A stretch of DNA of 64,000 bases from Lentisphaerota bacterium (GCA_015061915.1 SUVR01000004.1:144883-208882), one strand, 5' to 3'; shown: positions 49,825-59,490, numbered from the stretch's first letter. Notes: generated by a model not told the origin, from the sequence alone. Numbers and translations: made by a program.

Positions 49825-51324
49825 ATGAGCAATCAATACATTGACGAGTTCATGGCGACTTTCAAGCACGAAGGTCTGACCTATGACGACATCTCCCTGC
49901 TGACCCAGTATGCCGACTTCCTGCCGGACGACAGCGATGTGACCACCAACTTCAGCCGCAACATCAAGTTGAACATCCCGTTCATCAGTGCTGCTATGGA
50001 TACGGTCACGGAAAGCGAAATGGCGATCGCCATGGCGAAGTTGGGCGGGATCGGTGTGATCCACAAGAACCTGAGCCCCGAAGCACAGGCCGATGAAGTC
50101 CGCAAAGTCAAACAGTACCTCAACGGTTTCATCCGCAAGCCGGTGGTTTTCCGTGACGATCAGACCGTGGAAGAAATGCTCAACGCCAAGAAGTTCAACG
50201 GCTACTCCTTCTCCGGTTTCCCCATCATCAATGCCGATGGCAAACTGGTCGGGATCATCACTTCCCGTGACATCAAGTTCCTCACCAGCTACAATATGAA
50301 GATCGCGGACATCATGACCAAGCCCCCCGTGACCGCCCCCGAAGGCTCCAGCCTGCAGGATGTGTTCCAGGTTATGCTGCAAAACAAGGTCGGCAAACTG
50401 CCCACCGTTGATGCAGACGGCAAACTGACCGGTCTTTACAGCTTCACCGATGTCCGTACCATCATCGAAAACGATGAACCCGCCTACAACCGGGACAGCG
50501 AACACCGTCTCCGCGCCGCTGCCGCCATCAGTCCCTACGACGAAGCACGCGCTCAGGCGCTTGCCGATGCCGGTGTGGATGCTTTCGTGGTGGATACCGC
50601 TCACGGCCACAGCAAGGGCGTGATCGATACGGTCAAGATGTTCAAGAACCGCTACCCCGGAATCGATATCGTTGCCGGCAACATTGCAACTTACGATGCC
50701 GCCAAAGCCCTGCTGGATGCGGGCGTGGATGCGGTCAAAGTGGGTATCGGGCCCGGTTCCATCTGCACCACCCGCGTGGTTGCCGGTGTGGGTACGCCCC
50801 AGGTCACCGCCGTGTATGAAGCATACAAAGCGATCGGCGAAGAAGTACCCATTATTGCCGACGGCGGGATCAAGCAGTCCGGCGACGTGGCAAAGGCACT
50901 GGCGATCGGCGCATCCTGCGTTATGATGGGCAGTATGCTTGCCGGTACGCAGGAAGGCCCCGGCGAAAAGACCTTCCGCAACGGCAGACGCTATGTGATC
51001 TACCGCGGTATGGGTTCCCTCGAAGCCATGCAGGCAAACAAGGGCAGCCGTGAACGTTACGGTCAGCGCGATGTGGACGACACCAAGAAGCTGGTCCCCC
51101 AGGGTGTGGAAGGTATGGTTCCCTACCGCGGCTCCCTCTGGGAAGTGGTCCACCAGTTCCTGGGCGGTCTGAAATATTCGCTCGGCTACTGCGGCGCCCG
51201 TACGCTCAAGCAGCTGCGTGAAACGGCGAAAGTCATCCGGGTCAGCGGCTCCGCACTCAAGGAAGCGCATCCCCACGACATCCTGATGACCAAGGATGCA
51301 CCGAACTATATGCAGGAAAACTGA
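49825..51324 (+). CDS. guaB: Inosine-5'-monophosphate dehydrogenase
   Basis: A 499-residue enzyme that converts IMP to XMP, the committed step of guanine nucleotide synthesis. The catalytic loop [11 protein letters not shown] places Cys314 as the nucleophile; [15 protein letters not shown] is near the N-terminus, and a CBS pair fills about residues 100-215 ([36 protein letters not shown]). The flap RERYGQRD is near residue 413. GGAG precedes the ATG. Flanked by its own promoter and terminator, so monocistronic. Confidence 0.96.
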   Translation: MSNQYIDEFMATFKHEGLTYDDISLLTQYADFLPDDSDVTTNFSRNIKLNIPFISAAMDTVTESEMAIAMAKLGGIGVIHKNLSPEAQADEVRKVKQYLNGFIRKPVVFRDDQTVEEMLNAKKFNGYSFSGFPIINADGKLVGIITSRDIKFLTSYNMKIADIMTKPPVTAPEGSSLQDVFQVMLQNKVGKLPTVDADGKLTGLYSFTDVRTIIENDEPAYNRDSEHRLRAAAAISPYDEARAQALADAGVDAFVVDTAHGHSKGVIDTVKMFKNRYPGIDIVAGNIATYDAAKALLDAGVDAVKVGIGPGSICTTRVVAGVGTPQVTAVYEAYKAIGEEVPIIADGGIKQSGDVAKALAIGASCVMMGSMLAGTQEGPGEKTFRNGRRYVIYRGMGSLEAMQANKGSRERYGQRDVDDTKKLVPQGVEGMVPYRGSLWEVVHQFLGGLKYSLGYCGARTLKQLRETAKVIRVSGSALKEAHPHDILMTKDAPNYMQEN

Positions 51325-51345
51325 TTTCTGCCGAAGAACAGTACC

Positions 51346-51384
51346 GGGGAAAACCTTTGTGAAAAAGGTTTTCCCCTTTTCTTT
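51346..51384 (+). terminator. Terminator of guaB
   Basis: Perfect 13-bp stem GGGGAAAACCTTT / AAAGGTTTTCCCC with a short loop, followed by TTTTCTTTT. Confidence 0.92.
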
Positions 51385-51449
51385 TGCCCGGAAACATCCG
51401 GAGAAATCGTCAAGGATGCAGAAAATTACGATTTTTTTTCATTTTGAGC

Positions 51450-51477
51450 TTGCGATTTTCAAAAAGTCTGCTATATT
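51450..51477 (+). promoter_or_regulatory. Promoter of tRNA-Thr
   Basis: TTGCGA (51450-51455), 16-bp spacer, TATATT (51472-51477), 22 bp before the tRNA. Confidence 0.6.
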
Positions 51478-51499
51478 ATAGACTGTCACGAGAAGTGAT

Positions 51500-51575
51500 G
51501 CCAACGTAGCTCAGTCGGTAGAGCAGTTCACTCGTAATGAACAGGTCACCGGTTCGATTCCGGTCGTTGGCTCCA
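51500..51575 (+). tRNA. tRNA-Thr (anticodon CGT)
   Basis: Complete 76-nt cloverleaf with encoded CCA. Acceptor GCCAACG pairs with CGTTGGC; anticodon stem GTTCA/TGAAC holds loop CTCGTAA, anticodon CGT, which reads ACG. T-loop GGTTCGATTCC is canonical. Confidence 0.95.
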
Positions 51576-51642
51576 TTTTGTTTTAAAGGGGTGGCTTTCC
51601 ATCGATTTATCTTTCAAACCGGAAAGAACAAAGGAGATACCT

Positions 51643-52671
51643 ATGGCGATCCAGAAATTTTCTGTCAGCAACGATCCTGATTTTTATGAAGCGTGGCCCG
51701 ATCTTGTCCTCGCAGACAACGAAAAACTGATCTGCGTGTTTGCCCAGCGGATCTTCCATACAGATAAATCTTACAGCCGCATTATGCTCACCGAGTCTTA
51801 CGACCGGGGTCGCACCTGGACGAAAAAGCACCCGCTGACCGAAGAAACCGCCGGAGAGACCTGTTACAACTGTCCCCGGATCACCCGTCTTTCTGATGGA
51901 ACGCTTGCTATTACCGTGGATTATGCTCATCTGGCGGAAGATGTACAGAAAGTGCTGATCTATTACTCCCGCGACAATGGCGAAACCTGGAGCGAACCGG
52001 TGGAAACGCCGTTGCGGGGCGTGGTGCCGGATAAGTTGATCGAACTGGATACGGGGCGCTTTATCATCTCTGCGCACGATTTTCACGAGCCGTTCGTGCA
52101 GAAAATGCACTACTCCGACGATCGCGGCAAGACCTGGAGCAAGCCGATCGTGGTTGCAACAGCCCCGGTCCTCAAGCTGTGTGAAGTCTCCATGCTCCCC
52201 TGCGGCAATGGCGAGATTGTGGCGTTTCTGCGGGAAAATTCCATTCGGGGCTACGATTGCAAAAAAGTCGTATCTCACGATAACGGCGAGACATGGAGCG
52301 GTTTGCTGGACTTCCCCCTGCCCGGCTGCCACCGTCCGACGGCAGGATTTCTGCGGGATGGATCGGTCCTCATTACCTACCGTTTCATGCACGGCGGCTG
52401 CGGCGGATTCGGCTTCTTTATGCAGAATTTCTTTGCCGCCCTGACCGACCGGGACTCCGCTCTGACCGAAAATCCCGACCGGAACGGTGCCTGGGCACGG
52501 ATCCTTCCCATTGACTTTGACCGCTCTCCCAAGGCAGATATCGGCTATTCCGGCTGGGTCCAGTTCGAGGATGGCGAGATTTATATGGTGACCTATCTTC
52601 TGGACGATGCCCCGAAGGCGCAGATCCGCGGTTACTCCCTGCGGAAAGAAGATTTTATCCTTCCCGTTTGA
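51643..52671 (+). CDS. Sialidase-family protein (BNR/Asp-box), cytoplasmic
   Basis: A 342-residue six-bladed propeller-type protein with four Asp boxes: SYDRGRTW (about residue 52), SRDNGETW (about 108), SDDRGKTW (about 158) and SHDNGETW (about 214). These are typical of exo-alpha-sialidases, but the family also contains non-sialidase members, and the usual N-terminal RIP motif is not obvious. There is no signal peptide. The start follows AAAGGAG. It begins 67 bp after tRNA-Thr. Together with the sialate O-acetylesterase downstream it hints at sialic-acid use. Confidence 0.75.
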   Translation: MAIQKFSVSNDPDFYEAWPDLVLADNEKLICVFAQRIFHTDKSYSRIMLTESYDRGRTWTKKHPLTEETAGETCYNCPRITRLSDGTLAITVDYAHLAEDVQKVLIYYSRDNGETWSEPVETPLRGVVPDKLIELDTGRFIISAHDFHEPFVQKMHYSDDRGKTWSKPIVVATAPVLKLCEVSMLPCGNGEIVAFLRENSIRGYDCKKVVSHDNGETWSGLLDFPLPGCHRPTAGFLRDGSVLITYRFMHGGCGGFGFFMQNFFAALTDRDSALTENPDRNGAWARILPIDFDRSPKADIGYSGWVQFEDGEIYMVTYLLDDAPKAQIRGYSLRKEDFILPV

Positions 52672-52678
52672 CGCTTCC

Positions 52679-52706
52679 GCTCCTTTCAAACACTTGCGAA
52701 AGGAGC
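52679..52706 (+). promoter_or_regulatory. Hairpin sequestering a ribosome binding site
   Basis: GCTCCTTTC (52679-52687) and GAAAGGAGC (52698-52706) form a perfect 9-bp stem with a 10-nt loop. The right arm contains the AAAGGAG Shine-Dalgarno of the gene starting at 52711. Folding would hide it. No T-run follows, so it is not a terminator. Confidence 0.6.
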
Positions 52707-52710
52707 AAAT

Positions 52711-53055
52711 ATGGCACAGATCACACTCACGCAATCCGGCGGTGGCACCCTCACGCTGGAGACGATTTGCGGTACGCTGCTGCAACAGGACAACACCGCA
52801 GATCAAACAGAAACCTTTTATCCGCGCATACGCCGGGGGTTGGGGCTGTCCGGTTCCTGTTCCGTTTTTCTCCCGCCGGATGAGCTGGCGGAAATCACGG
52901 TCAGGCTGCTGGCATTTTCCGCCAATCCGGGAGAAGGGATGCTGCAGATCAAAGGAGATGGCATTTCTGCCGTACATAAAGCCCTGTTGGATGTCACTTT
53001 TCTTGCCGATCCCCCTGTGGCAAAACTTTCCTGGCAGGGGATGAAGGAGGACTGA
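52711..53055 (+). CDS. Small hypothetical protein
   Basis: A 114-residue soluble protein that I do not recognise. It is predicted to be mostly beta strands (ITLTQSGGGTLTLETI, GSCSVFLPPDELAEITVRLLAF) with one cysteine near residue 20 and another near 50. The ribosome site AAAGGAG is buried in a hairpin (52679-52706). It is followed after 2 bp by another unknown protein of almost the same size, so the two form a pair. Phage virion or secretion-apparatus beta-barrel proteins can look like this, but there is no firm evidence. Confidence 0.65.
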   Translation: MAQITLTQSGGGTLTLETICGTLLQQDNTADQTETFYPRIRRGLGLSGSCSVFLPPDELAEITVRLLAFSANPGEGMLQIKGDGISAVHKALLDVTFLADPPVAKLSWQGMKED

Positions 53056-53057
53056 TC

Positions 53058-53399
53058 ATGCACCGTTATTTTCCATTTGATAATGTTACGATCGACGGTC
53101 TGACGATTCCGGAAAATGAGCTTGTGGCAGGCACGATGCGCTTTGCTTCCAGCGGGAACGATACGGCTGTGACCACCGCAGATGGCAAAACACATTTTAT
53201 CCGTCGGACAATCCGGCGCGAGGCAGAATTTGACGTTTTCGGCAACCGGAACGACCTGTGTAAATTGAAACCGGTATCTGCCGTTTTTCAGCGGTGCGGT
53301 TCTGTTTTTATCACCTTTCAAAAGGCACTTGTGCGAACAGAATATAATGCAGAACGGCACAGTACCCGGGTAACCGTATATGAGGTATCATTTCCGTAA
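53058..53399 (+). CDS. Small hypothetical protein
   Basis: A 113-residue beta-rich protein that I do not recognise (FPFDNVTIDGLTIPE, then alternating strands ending RVTVYEVSFP). The ATG follows a strong GGAGG. It is 2 bp after the previous small gene and similar in length and style, so the two may encode partners or distant paralogues. Its last 12 bp overlap the end of the converging recO gene. Confidence 0.65.
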   Translation: MHRYFPFDNVTIDGLTIPENELVAGTMRFASSGNDTAVTTADGKTHFIRRTIRREAEFDVFGNRNDLCKLKPVSAVFQRCGSVFITFQKALVRTEYNAERHSTRVTVYEVSFP

Positions 53400-53993
53400 C
53401 TGGTTCCAGGTACAGAGATTATCGATCCAGATCCGGAAGCGTTTCCAGAAATCGTTTTTATCTTCGGGGATCTTCCGGTCGGGATCAGTGGCATACGCCA
53501 GGAGGCGTTCCTGCTGTGCCTCTTCGCCCTGCGGGACGAGTCCGTTTTCGTACAGAAACGCATACGTGGCAAGGGAAAGCCACGGCTCGGCGGAGCTGTG
53601 TTTTTCCAGTCTGGCAAGCAGGAGTTGAAAGGCGCGGAAAGTCATCGGCACCGGCAGCATGGGTTTGGTATTCCGCAGGAGAAAGGCGGCGAAGTTGCAG
53701 GCGGAGATATAATGATCGGTTTTTGCAGCGATGTCATCGTGAGCGGCGACCGGCTCTGCGGCAATCAGGTTTGCCAGACCATCCGCATTTTTCGCTTCCC
53801 GGAAAATGACCTGAAACTCCCGGAAGAGTTCAGCTTCCGGGAACTTCTTTTTGCCGACCAGTTTTGCCCCCTTCAACAGAAAATCGATCCTGCCGTAATC
53901 AGGGGAAAATCCGGAAACGATGAGACTGTTCTCCTGAAAGGGCGTCTTCCGGAGCAGAATATAAGAGGTACGGCAGGGATCAGCGGCAGCCAT
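53388..53993 (-). CDS. recO: DNA repair protein RecO
   Basis: A 201-residue protein that loads RecA with RecR in recombinational gap repair. The N-terminal OB-fold segment TSYILLRKTPFQENSLIVSGFSPDYGRIDF is distinctive (key: LLRKTPFQENSLIV and GRIDFLLKGAK). A helical domain follows. It is somewhat short (usual 230-250 residues) and lacks the CxxC zinc finger found in some RecO proteins. It is the last gene of a four-gene minus-strand run, 6 bp after the ankyrin lipoprotein gene. Confidence 0.85.
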   Translation of the reverse strand: MAAADPCRTSYILLRKTPFQENSLIVSGFSPDYGRIDFLLKGAKLVGKKKFPEAELFREFQVIFREAKNADGLANLIAAEPVAAHDDIAAKTDHYISACNFAAFLLRNTKPMLPVPMTFRAFQLLLARLEKHSSAEPWLSLATYAFLYENGLVPQGEEAQQERLLAYATDPDRKIPEDKNDFWKRFRIWIDNLCTWNQLRK

Positions 53994-53999
53994 ACGAAC

Positions 54000-55094
54000 T
54001 CAATCGTTCCGCATCGCCTTTTTCAGCATACTGGTGATTTCCGGCGTACGGGAATACTCGATGGGGAGATGTCTGCCGTTATCCTTGCACATGGGATTCG
54101 CACCGGCTTCCAGCAGGAGCTGGACCAGGGCAGGATTTTCCGCTTCCACCGCCCAGATCAGGGGGACTTTACCATCCCGGATCCAACCGGCACGGACAAA
54201 AGTCTTGAACCAGTTTTGCAGTCTGGCGGAGCGCAGGGCCCGGTATGCGGTGTGGACATCGGTATTGAGCAGACATTTTCTGCGGATGAGTTCCCGGACC
54301 ACCGCAACATCATTGGCAAAAATGGCGTGTTTCATTGCCAGAAGTGCGGGGTATTGCAGTTCGGGATCGGCAGCGATATTTTCGGGGAACATGGCGGCGA
54401 TCAGCTCCAGTGCCACATCCGTATTGCCGCCGTCGATGGCATGAGTCAGCACGGTTCCGGCATCATCGTCCATCACATAAGGATCGTTCACATTCACGCC
54501 CCGTTCGGCGAGGATGGCGAGGATCTGTTTTGCCCGGGGAGAGGCTGCGGCGAACATAGCAGAAGTTCTGCCCTGATTGTCTGCGTCATTTACCTTACAT
54601 TCGCGACCGGGGTAGGAATTCGCATCACCCACTGCGAGAACGGCTTTGACCATATCCACATTGCCGAGGCGGCACGCTTCCATGAGGGGCGTCTTGCCGT
54701 AACGGTCCCGGAGGTTGACTGCGGGGCAACCGGCGAGGAGAAAAACGGTATCCGTGCTGACCTGCCCCACGGCATAATGGAGGGCGGTCATCCCCTTTGC
54801 ATCCTGCGCGTTAAGGTCGATCACCGCGCCGGAATTCAGGATGGTTTTGACCCGGTTCTGACGGTTCAGGATCACCGCAGCGATGAGGGGAGTCTGCCCG
54901 TTTTCGGGGTCCTTGAAGTTCAGATTTTCCCTGTTGGCGGCACAAAGTTCCGGCAGTTTCGCCACGATGGGCGCATTTTCGGGAGCCCGGACAGCCGTCA
55001 ACAGATCTTTCTGGGACTGTGTCAGCTCCGGATCGGCACATCCTGCGGTTACAAGCACAAGAGCAAAAACGGGTAAGAGCTTCTTGAAGTTCAT
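54000..55094 (-). CDS. Ankyrin-repeat lipoprotein
   Basis: A 364-residue protein starting at 55094 with AGGAG upstream; a longer frame from 55133 would destroy the signal peptide. The lipobox is VTAGC (about residues 18-22, Cys22 lipidated). At least six ankyrin repeats follow (NGQTPLIAAVILNRQ, KGMTALHYAVGQ, YGKTPLMEACRLGNVDMVKAVL, QGRTSAMFAAAS, VLTHAIDGGNTDVALELI). Lipid-anchored periplasmic protein-binding role; no enzyme motif. It begins just after the rlmN stop and precedes recO. Confidence 0.88.
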   Translation of the reverse strand: MNFKKLLPVFALVLVTAGCADPELTQSQKDLLTAVRAPENAPIVAKLPELCAANRENLNFKDPENGQTPLIAAVILNRQNRVKTILNSGAVIDLNAQDAKGMTALHYAVGQVSTDTVFLLAGCPAVNLRDRYGKTPLMEACRLGNVDMVKAVLAVGDANSYPGRECKVNDADNQGRTSAMFAAASPRAKQILAILAERGVNVNDPYVMDDDAGTVLTHAIDGGNTDVALELIAAMFPENIAADPELQYPALLAMKHAIFANDVAVVRELIRRKCLLNTDVHTAYRALRSARLQNWFKTFVRAGWIRDGKVPLIWAVEAENPALVQLLLEAGANPMCKDNGRHLPIEYSRTPEITSMLKKAMRND

Positions 55095-55095
55095 C

Positions 55096-56157
55096 TTATT
55101 TTTCTCCTTTTTTCCGGTCGAGGGCACTGGCACGGAGCTGTCCGCAGGCGGCGTTTGCCTGAAAACCCTTTTCGACGCGGGTGGTTACAGGAATATGGAT
55201 GGTCTTGAGCGCATTTTCAAAGCGTTTGATCGCTTCCCGTGAGGGGCGTTCAAAGGCGCCGCGCCCTTTGTTGTACGGGATGAGGTTGACTTTTGCCTTG
55301 GCATCGCCTGCGATCTTTGCAAAACGGCGTGCCTGTTCGGGAGAATCATTGATCCCGGCGAGAAGGACATACTCGAACGTAAGCAGTCTGCCCGTGGCTT
55401 CCCGGTGCTTGCGGCAGGCGGAAAGGATGTCCTGAATATCCCGGCGGTAGGGATCAGGGATCAGCAGAGAACGGGTCTTGTCATCGGGTCCGTGGAGGGA
55501 GACCGCCAGATTCCACTGCTTGCCGTGTTCTGCGAGGGAGCGGATCCCCGGCGTCCATCCGCTGGTGGAAATAGTGATGCGGCGCTGGGCAACACCGATG
55601 CCATCCGGATCACAGATCGTATCCAGCGCTTTTTCCAGATTGTTGTAGTTGAGCAGGGGTTCACCCACCCCCATCATCACAATGTTATCCGGACTTTTCC
55701 CGGTAAGACGGCAGAGCAGGAAAAATTCTTCGATAATCTCGCCGGCTTCCAGATTGCGGACCAGTCCGTTGCCGCCGCTGACGCAGAATGCACAGCGGAC
55801 AGGGCAGCCGACCTGAGAACTGAGACAGAAGGTAATACGCCCGTCTTCCGCAGGGATCGTGGCACATTCAATGCTTTCGCCGTCATAAAGTCCGATGAGA
55901 TATTTTCCGGATCCATCCGGAGCGGCAGACTGTTCCAGCAGGGTTGCGCCATTGCAGATAAAATGCTCTTTGAGGGCAGTCTTGACGGAAGCGGAAAGGT
56001 TTGTCATGCTGTCCGGATCACAAACCCATTTTTTGGTGATCCAGCTGTAGATCTGGTCTGCGCGGAACTTGCTTTCGCCAATGGATAGAATAAACTCCTG
56101 CAGGTCGGCTTTTGCAGCGGCTGCGAGAAAAGGTTTGCGTTCAAATTTCGTTGTCAT
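55096..56157 (-). CDS. rlmN: 23S rRNA (adenine2503-C2)-methyltransferase
   Basis: A 353-residue radical SAM enzyme that methylates A2503 of 23S rRNA and A37 of some tRNAs. The radical SAM cluster motif is CPVRCAFC (CxxxCxxC), the substrate glycine-rich stretch GVGEPLLNYNN and SLHGPDDKTRS are typical of RlmN, and a C-terminal cysteine for methyl transfer lies in NAACGQLR. An AGGAG precedes the ATG at 56157, so the first 17 bases overlap the end of the upstream gene. An alternative start at 56190 lacks a ribosome site. Confidence 0.95.
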   Translation of the reverse strand: MTTKFERKPFLAAAAKADLQEFILSIGESKFRADQIYSWITKKWVCDPDSMTNLSASVKTALKEHFICNGATLLEQSAAPDGSGKYLIGLYDGESIECATIPAEDGRITFCLSSQVGCPVRCAFCVSGGNGLVRNLEAGEIIEEFFLLCRLTGKSPDNIVMMGVGEPLLNYNNLEKALDTICDPDGIGVAQRRITISTSGWTPGIRSLAEHGKQWNLAVSLHGPDDKTRSLLIPDPYRRDIQDILSACRKHREATGRLLTFEYVLLAGINDSPEQARRFAKIAGDAKAKVNLIPYNKGRGAFERPSREAIKRFENALKTIHIPVTTRVEKGFQANAACGQLRASALDRKKGEK

Positions 56158-57793
56158 AATCGTCTTCACTCCTGTTAAGCTGTCCTTCATAAATGAAAAG
56201 GCGCTGTTCTTTGTATTCCATTTCTGCCACCAGATTCCAACTGCGGCTGGGGTTCAGCGGCGTTTTGGCAGTCAGCAGGTAAATGACTTGTTTATCTTCG
56301 GGGATTTTTTCGGTATCGGTATAGCGGAATTTATACCCGGCATAAAAGCCTTCCGCATAAAGTCCGTTGATATTTGTATAGACCAGTTCCCGTCCGGGTT
56401 CCAGTTTCCGATCCTTGAAAATATGTTGAAGCCGGCTTGCAAAGTTCTGCCGCTCCCGCACCGCCCAGTGATAAGGCGCCCGCAGAGGGAACTGGAGCAG
56501 AACCGATCCGCAGAAAAGCATACAGATAATCAGCCAGCAGGGGAGTTTCCGTCTGAAACAGAGGACGTACAAAGCGATCATTGCAGGGATAGCGATCTCC
56601 GGGACGACCGTATAAAGTTGTACGGGCAGCTGTTTGACATCCTGCAAAAACGAATCTTGCAGTCTTGCGTGGCGGAGCAGTTCGCAAATCAACTCCTGCG
56701 GCAGGAAAAGGAAAAGCGCCACCAACACCGCTGCCGCCAGGATCCCCCAGGCATAACAGGCGGCAAACTTGCAGATCCGCCCGCCATACCGGCGTACAAT
56801 GATCCAATAATATGATCCGGTCATCGTGGCGATCAACGGCATCAGGCAGAACAGATCGCGGCTGGATGCGCCGGGATTGAACCAGATCAGGATGAACAGA
56901 GAAAGGAACAGGATCCGGTGGAATTTTCCAAAAAGCGGGTTATCCTGCAGAGGGATCAACGCAGCACAGAAAGGAGCCCAGAGAAAAATCGACCAGGGCA
57001 GCAACCGTGCAAAAGCCGCAAAGGGAAAAACAGCAATGCGGGTCAGATATTCTCCGAATGTCATACCGGCGACCGCATTATCGACCGGAGGTTTTGGCAG
57101 ACCTGCCTGCAGGAACAGGAGAAACGCAGCCGTTCCACAGATCATAAAAATACCATAATAGATACCGGGGTGTCCGATCTTTGGCCACACAGTCAGAGGT
57201 CTGCGCTGCAGGAAAAGCGGAACGAAGAAATAGATCAGCCCGGTAAAACCGGCATTACAATAGATCAGCGTGCCGAAGATCCCGGCAATGATCCACGCCA
57301 GATTCCAGTTGGAACGGCGCAAAGTCGTTTCGATCCACAAGATCCAACCGCCATATAGCAACAGAGCAGTCAACGCCACCGGGCTTCCAAAAGGCAATTT
57401 GTCAAAGACAACCACCGTAGAAAGCATAACGGCAGCCGCAGCGCAGGAAGCCTGAATCCCGCAATTCCGCCGGCTGACAAAAAAGACCAGCAGCGTGAGG
57501 ATGAAATAGGAAAGGATGGAAAGCCCCCTCAAGATATAGAGCAACGGCAATCCGGAAAGCGAGAAAAGTTTTGCAAGCAGCAGAAAAAGCGGTGGTGTAT
57601 CAGAAAGATACCCGTGAGTGGTGGGCGCAAGTTCGCTGCTGCTCAATTCGGTCACGGCAACAGCAAGCTCCCCTTCCATCCCCAGCATTTCCCGGTCAAC
57701 CAGATGCCAGAGCGGAAAGGTCAGAGCAAACAGGGCAAGGAGCAGGAAAGCCGCCCCCCAGAACCCGATCTTCTTATCTTCAAAAACCGCCAT
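56141..57793 (-). CDS. Membrane glycosyltransferase (ArnT/PMT-like, GT83/GT39)
   Basis: A 550-residue inner-membrane protein with a dozen hydrophobic segments. The N-terminal first-loop acidic pair found in this superfamily appears as REMLGMEGELAVA (about residues 34-46). Members transfer a sugar from a polyprenyl-phosphate donor to lipid A, protein or another glycan. The C-terminal ~90 residues are soluble and periplasmic (ELVYTNINGLYAEGFYAG). Target is unknown. It starts a four-gene minus-strand run with rlmN, the ankyrin lipoprotein and recO. Confidence 0.82.
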   Translation of the reverse strand: MAVFEDKKIGFWGAAFLLLALFALTFPLWHLVDREMLGMEGELAVAVTELSSSELAPTTHGYLSDTPPLFLLLAKLFSLSGLPLLYILRGLSILSYFILTLLVFFVSRRNCGIQASCAAAAVMLSTVVVFDKLPFGSPVALTALLLYGGWILWIETTLRRSNWNLAWIIAGIFGTLIYCNAGFTGLIYFFVPLFLQRRPLTVWPKIGHPGIYYGIFMICGTAAFLLFLQAGLPKPPVDNAVAGMTFGEYLTRIAVFPFAAFARLLPWSIFLWAPFCAALIPLQDNPLFGKFHRILFLSLFILIWFNPGASSRDLFCLMPLIATMTGSYYWIIVRRYGGRICKFAACYAWGILAAAVLVALFLFLPQELICELLRHARLQDSFLQDVKQLPVQLYTVVPEIAIPAMIALYVLCFRRKLPCWLIICMLFCGSVLLQFPLRAPYHWAVRERQNFASRLQHIFKDRKLEPGRELVYTNINGLYAEGFYAGYKFRYTDTEKIPEDKQVIYLLTAKTPLNPSRSWNLVAEMEYKEQRLFIYEGQLNRSEDDYDNEI

Positions 57794-57898
57794 AATTATT
57801 ACTTTCTAATAAAAAAATCAAAACCATAACAATTTACACCCGTTTCCCCGTTCACGCAACATTTTTTTCTGTTTTTTTCTGTTTTTTTTACTCTTTTG

Positions 57899-57926
57899 TT
57901 GATTTTTGCACAGGTTGTGCTATACT
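57899..57926 (+). promoter_or_regulatory. Promoter of nnrDE
   Basis: TTGATT (57899-57904), 16-bp spacer, TATACT (57921-57926), 37 bp before the ATG. Confidence 0.55.
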
Positions 57927-57963
57927 TCAACATAGAAAACAGCAACCATTGGGAGATCCAGTT

Positions 57964-59490
57964 ATGAATATTCTCACCCCTGCAGAAATGAAACAGGCAG
58001 ATTCTGAAACGATCCGGTCCGGGCTCTTTTCCGGGATCGGTCTGATGCGGTCCGCCGGTAACGCTGCGGCGGGAAAGATCCTCCAACTCACCGGCGGCTT
58101 GAAGCATTGCTTTCACATTCTCACCGGCAGCGGAAACAACGGCGGTGACGGATTTATCATTGCCGCCCGGCTGCTGGAACAGTTCGGCAGGGAACGGGTC
58201 ATTCTTCACTGCGCCGCACCGGAAGAAAAACTTTCCGGCGATGCGCTGACCGCTTATCAGGAACTGCCGCCGGACATCAGAAAGAAAACCAGTCTTACCG
58301 CAGAGGATCTGCAAAAAGACCGGGATCTGGTGATCGATTGCCTCCTCGGAACCGGGATCAAAGGAGAAGCACGGGAGCCGGTAAAAAGCTGGATCGACCT
58401 TGTCAACCGCTCCGGCTGCCCGGTCATCAGTATCGACATTCCCTCGGGGCTGGATGGTGAAACGGGGACCGGGGATGCCGTCATTGCCGATGCCACGCTG
58501 ACACTCGCCGCTCCGAAAACCGGTCTGCTGACCGGAAACGGACCTTCCGCCTGCGGCAGGCTGTATGTTGTACCGATCGGTATTCCGGATAAAATTCTGA
58601 ACGCCGTTGCACCGGATGCACCTCCGGCGATTGATACATCAACCGTACGCACCCTGCTCCATCCGCTGGATCCGGCAACCTATAAACAGAAACGGGGACA
58701 TATTCTCATTCTCGGCGGCAGTGCCACCTACCCTTCTGCGCCGTTTCTGGCGGGAGAAGCCGCTCTGCGTGCCGGTGCAGGTCTGGTCACGGTGGTGATC
58801 CCCGCCTCCGCAGAGATCGTCTGTTCTGTCCCGAAAGCCCTGATCGTCCGTCGCACTCCGGATGACGGGACCGGGCATTTCACAGCAGCGTCCCTACCCC
58901 TGATCCAAAGTCTGCTGCCCGCTATGGATGCCGTCGCCGTCGGACCGGGCATGACCACCAATGCCGGAGATTTTCTCGCCGGACTGATGAATTTTCTCAC
59001 CATTCCCACCCTGTTTGATGCAGATGCGCTGAACCTTCTTTCTGCCACACCGGAATTGTTGAAACAGCTGCCGGAGAATACCGTTCTCACCCCCCACGCC
59101 GGAGAACTGAAACGGTTGCTTACCGCTGCAAATCTTTCTGATATTGAACAACTTGCAAAAAATACAAAATCCATTATCGTCCAGAAAGGTCCGTACTCCC
59201 GGATCTTCGACGGCAGTAACGGCAGAAAGGTGGTCAATCTCTCCGGGTCCCCAGCCCTCGCCACTGCCGGAAGCGGCGATGTCCTGACCGGGATCACCGG
59301 GGCGTTTCTGGCGCAGAAATATGATCCTTTCACCGCCGCGCAGATCGGGGTCCATCTCCACGGTCTCACCGGAGAAAATCATACGGACCGCCTGACCCGC
59401 GCGGGGAATACGGGGCTGATCGCAGATGATCTGCTGGCGCGTCTGCCGGTGCTCCTGCAAAAGTTCTGCGAATTTGATCCGGATCTGTAA
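57964..59490 (+). CDS. nnrDE: Bifunctional NAD(P)HX epimerase/dehydratase
   Basis: A 508-residue repair enzyme that returns hydrated NAD(P)H (NAD(P)HX) to NAD(P)H. The N-terminal YjeF_N epimerase has HILTGSGNNGGDGFI (about residues 50-64) and SIDIPSGLDGETG. The C-terminal ADP/ATP-dependent dehydratase has GHILILGGSATYPSAP, VAVGPGM, LTPHAGELKRL and ATAGSGDVLTG. The ATG at 57964 is preceded by GGGAGATCCAGTT; a longer frame from 57949 would remove that spacing. Length is normal for the fused form. Confidence 0.95.
   Translation: MNILTPAEMKQADSETIRSGLFSGIGLMRSAGNAAAGKILQLTGGLKHCFHILTGSGNNGGDGFIIAARLLEQFGRERVILHCAAPEEKLSGDALTAYQELPPDIRKKTSLTAEDLQKDRDLVIDCLLGTGIKGEAREPVKSWIDLVNRSGCPVISIDIPSGLDGETGTGDAVIADATLTLAAPKTGLLTGNGPSACGRLYVVPIGIPDKILNAVAPDAPPAIDTSTVRTLLHPLDPATYKQKRGHILILGGSATYPSAPFLAGEAALRAGAGLVTVVIPASAEIVCSVPKALIVRRTPDDGTGHFTAASLPLIQSLLPAMDAVAVGPGMTTNAGDFLAGLMNFLTIPTLFDADALNLLSATPELLKQLPENTVLTPHAGELKRLLTAANLSDIEQLAKNTKSIIVQKGPYSRIFDGSNGRKVVNLSGSPALATAGSGDVLTGITGAFLAQKYDPFTAAQIGVHLHGLTGENHTDRLTRAGNTGLIADDLLARLPVLLQKFCEFDPDL

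Noticed and set aside
52679..52706. Terminator after the sialidase gene
   Set aside because: The stem is strong but no T-run follows on the plus strand and it overlaps the next gene's ribosome site.
52711..53399. Prophage remnant
   Set aside because: The two beta-rich unknown proteins look a little like virion proteins, but there is no integrase, lysis, capsid or terminase gene nearby.
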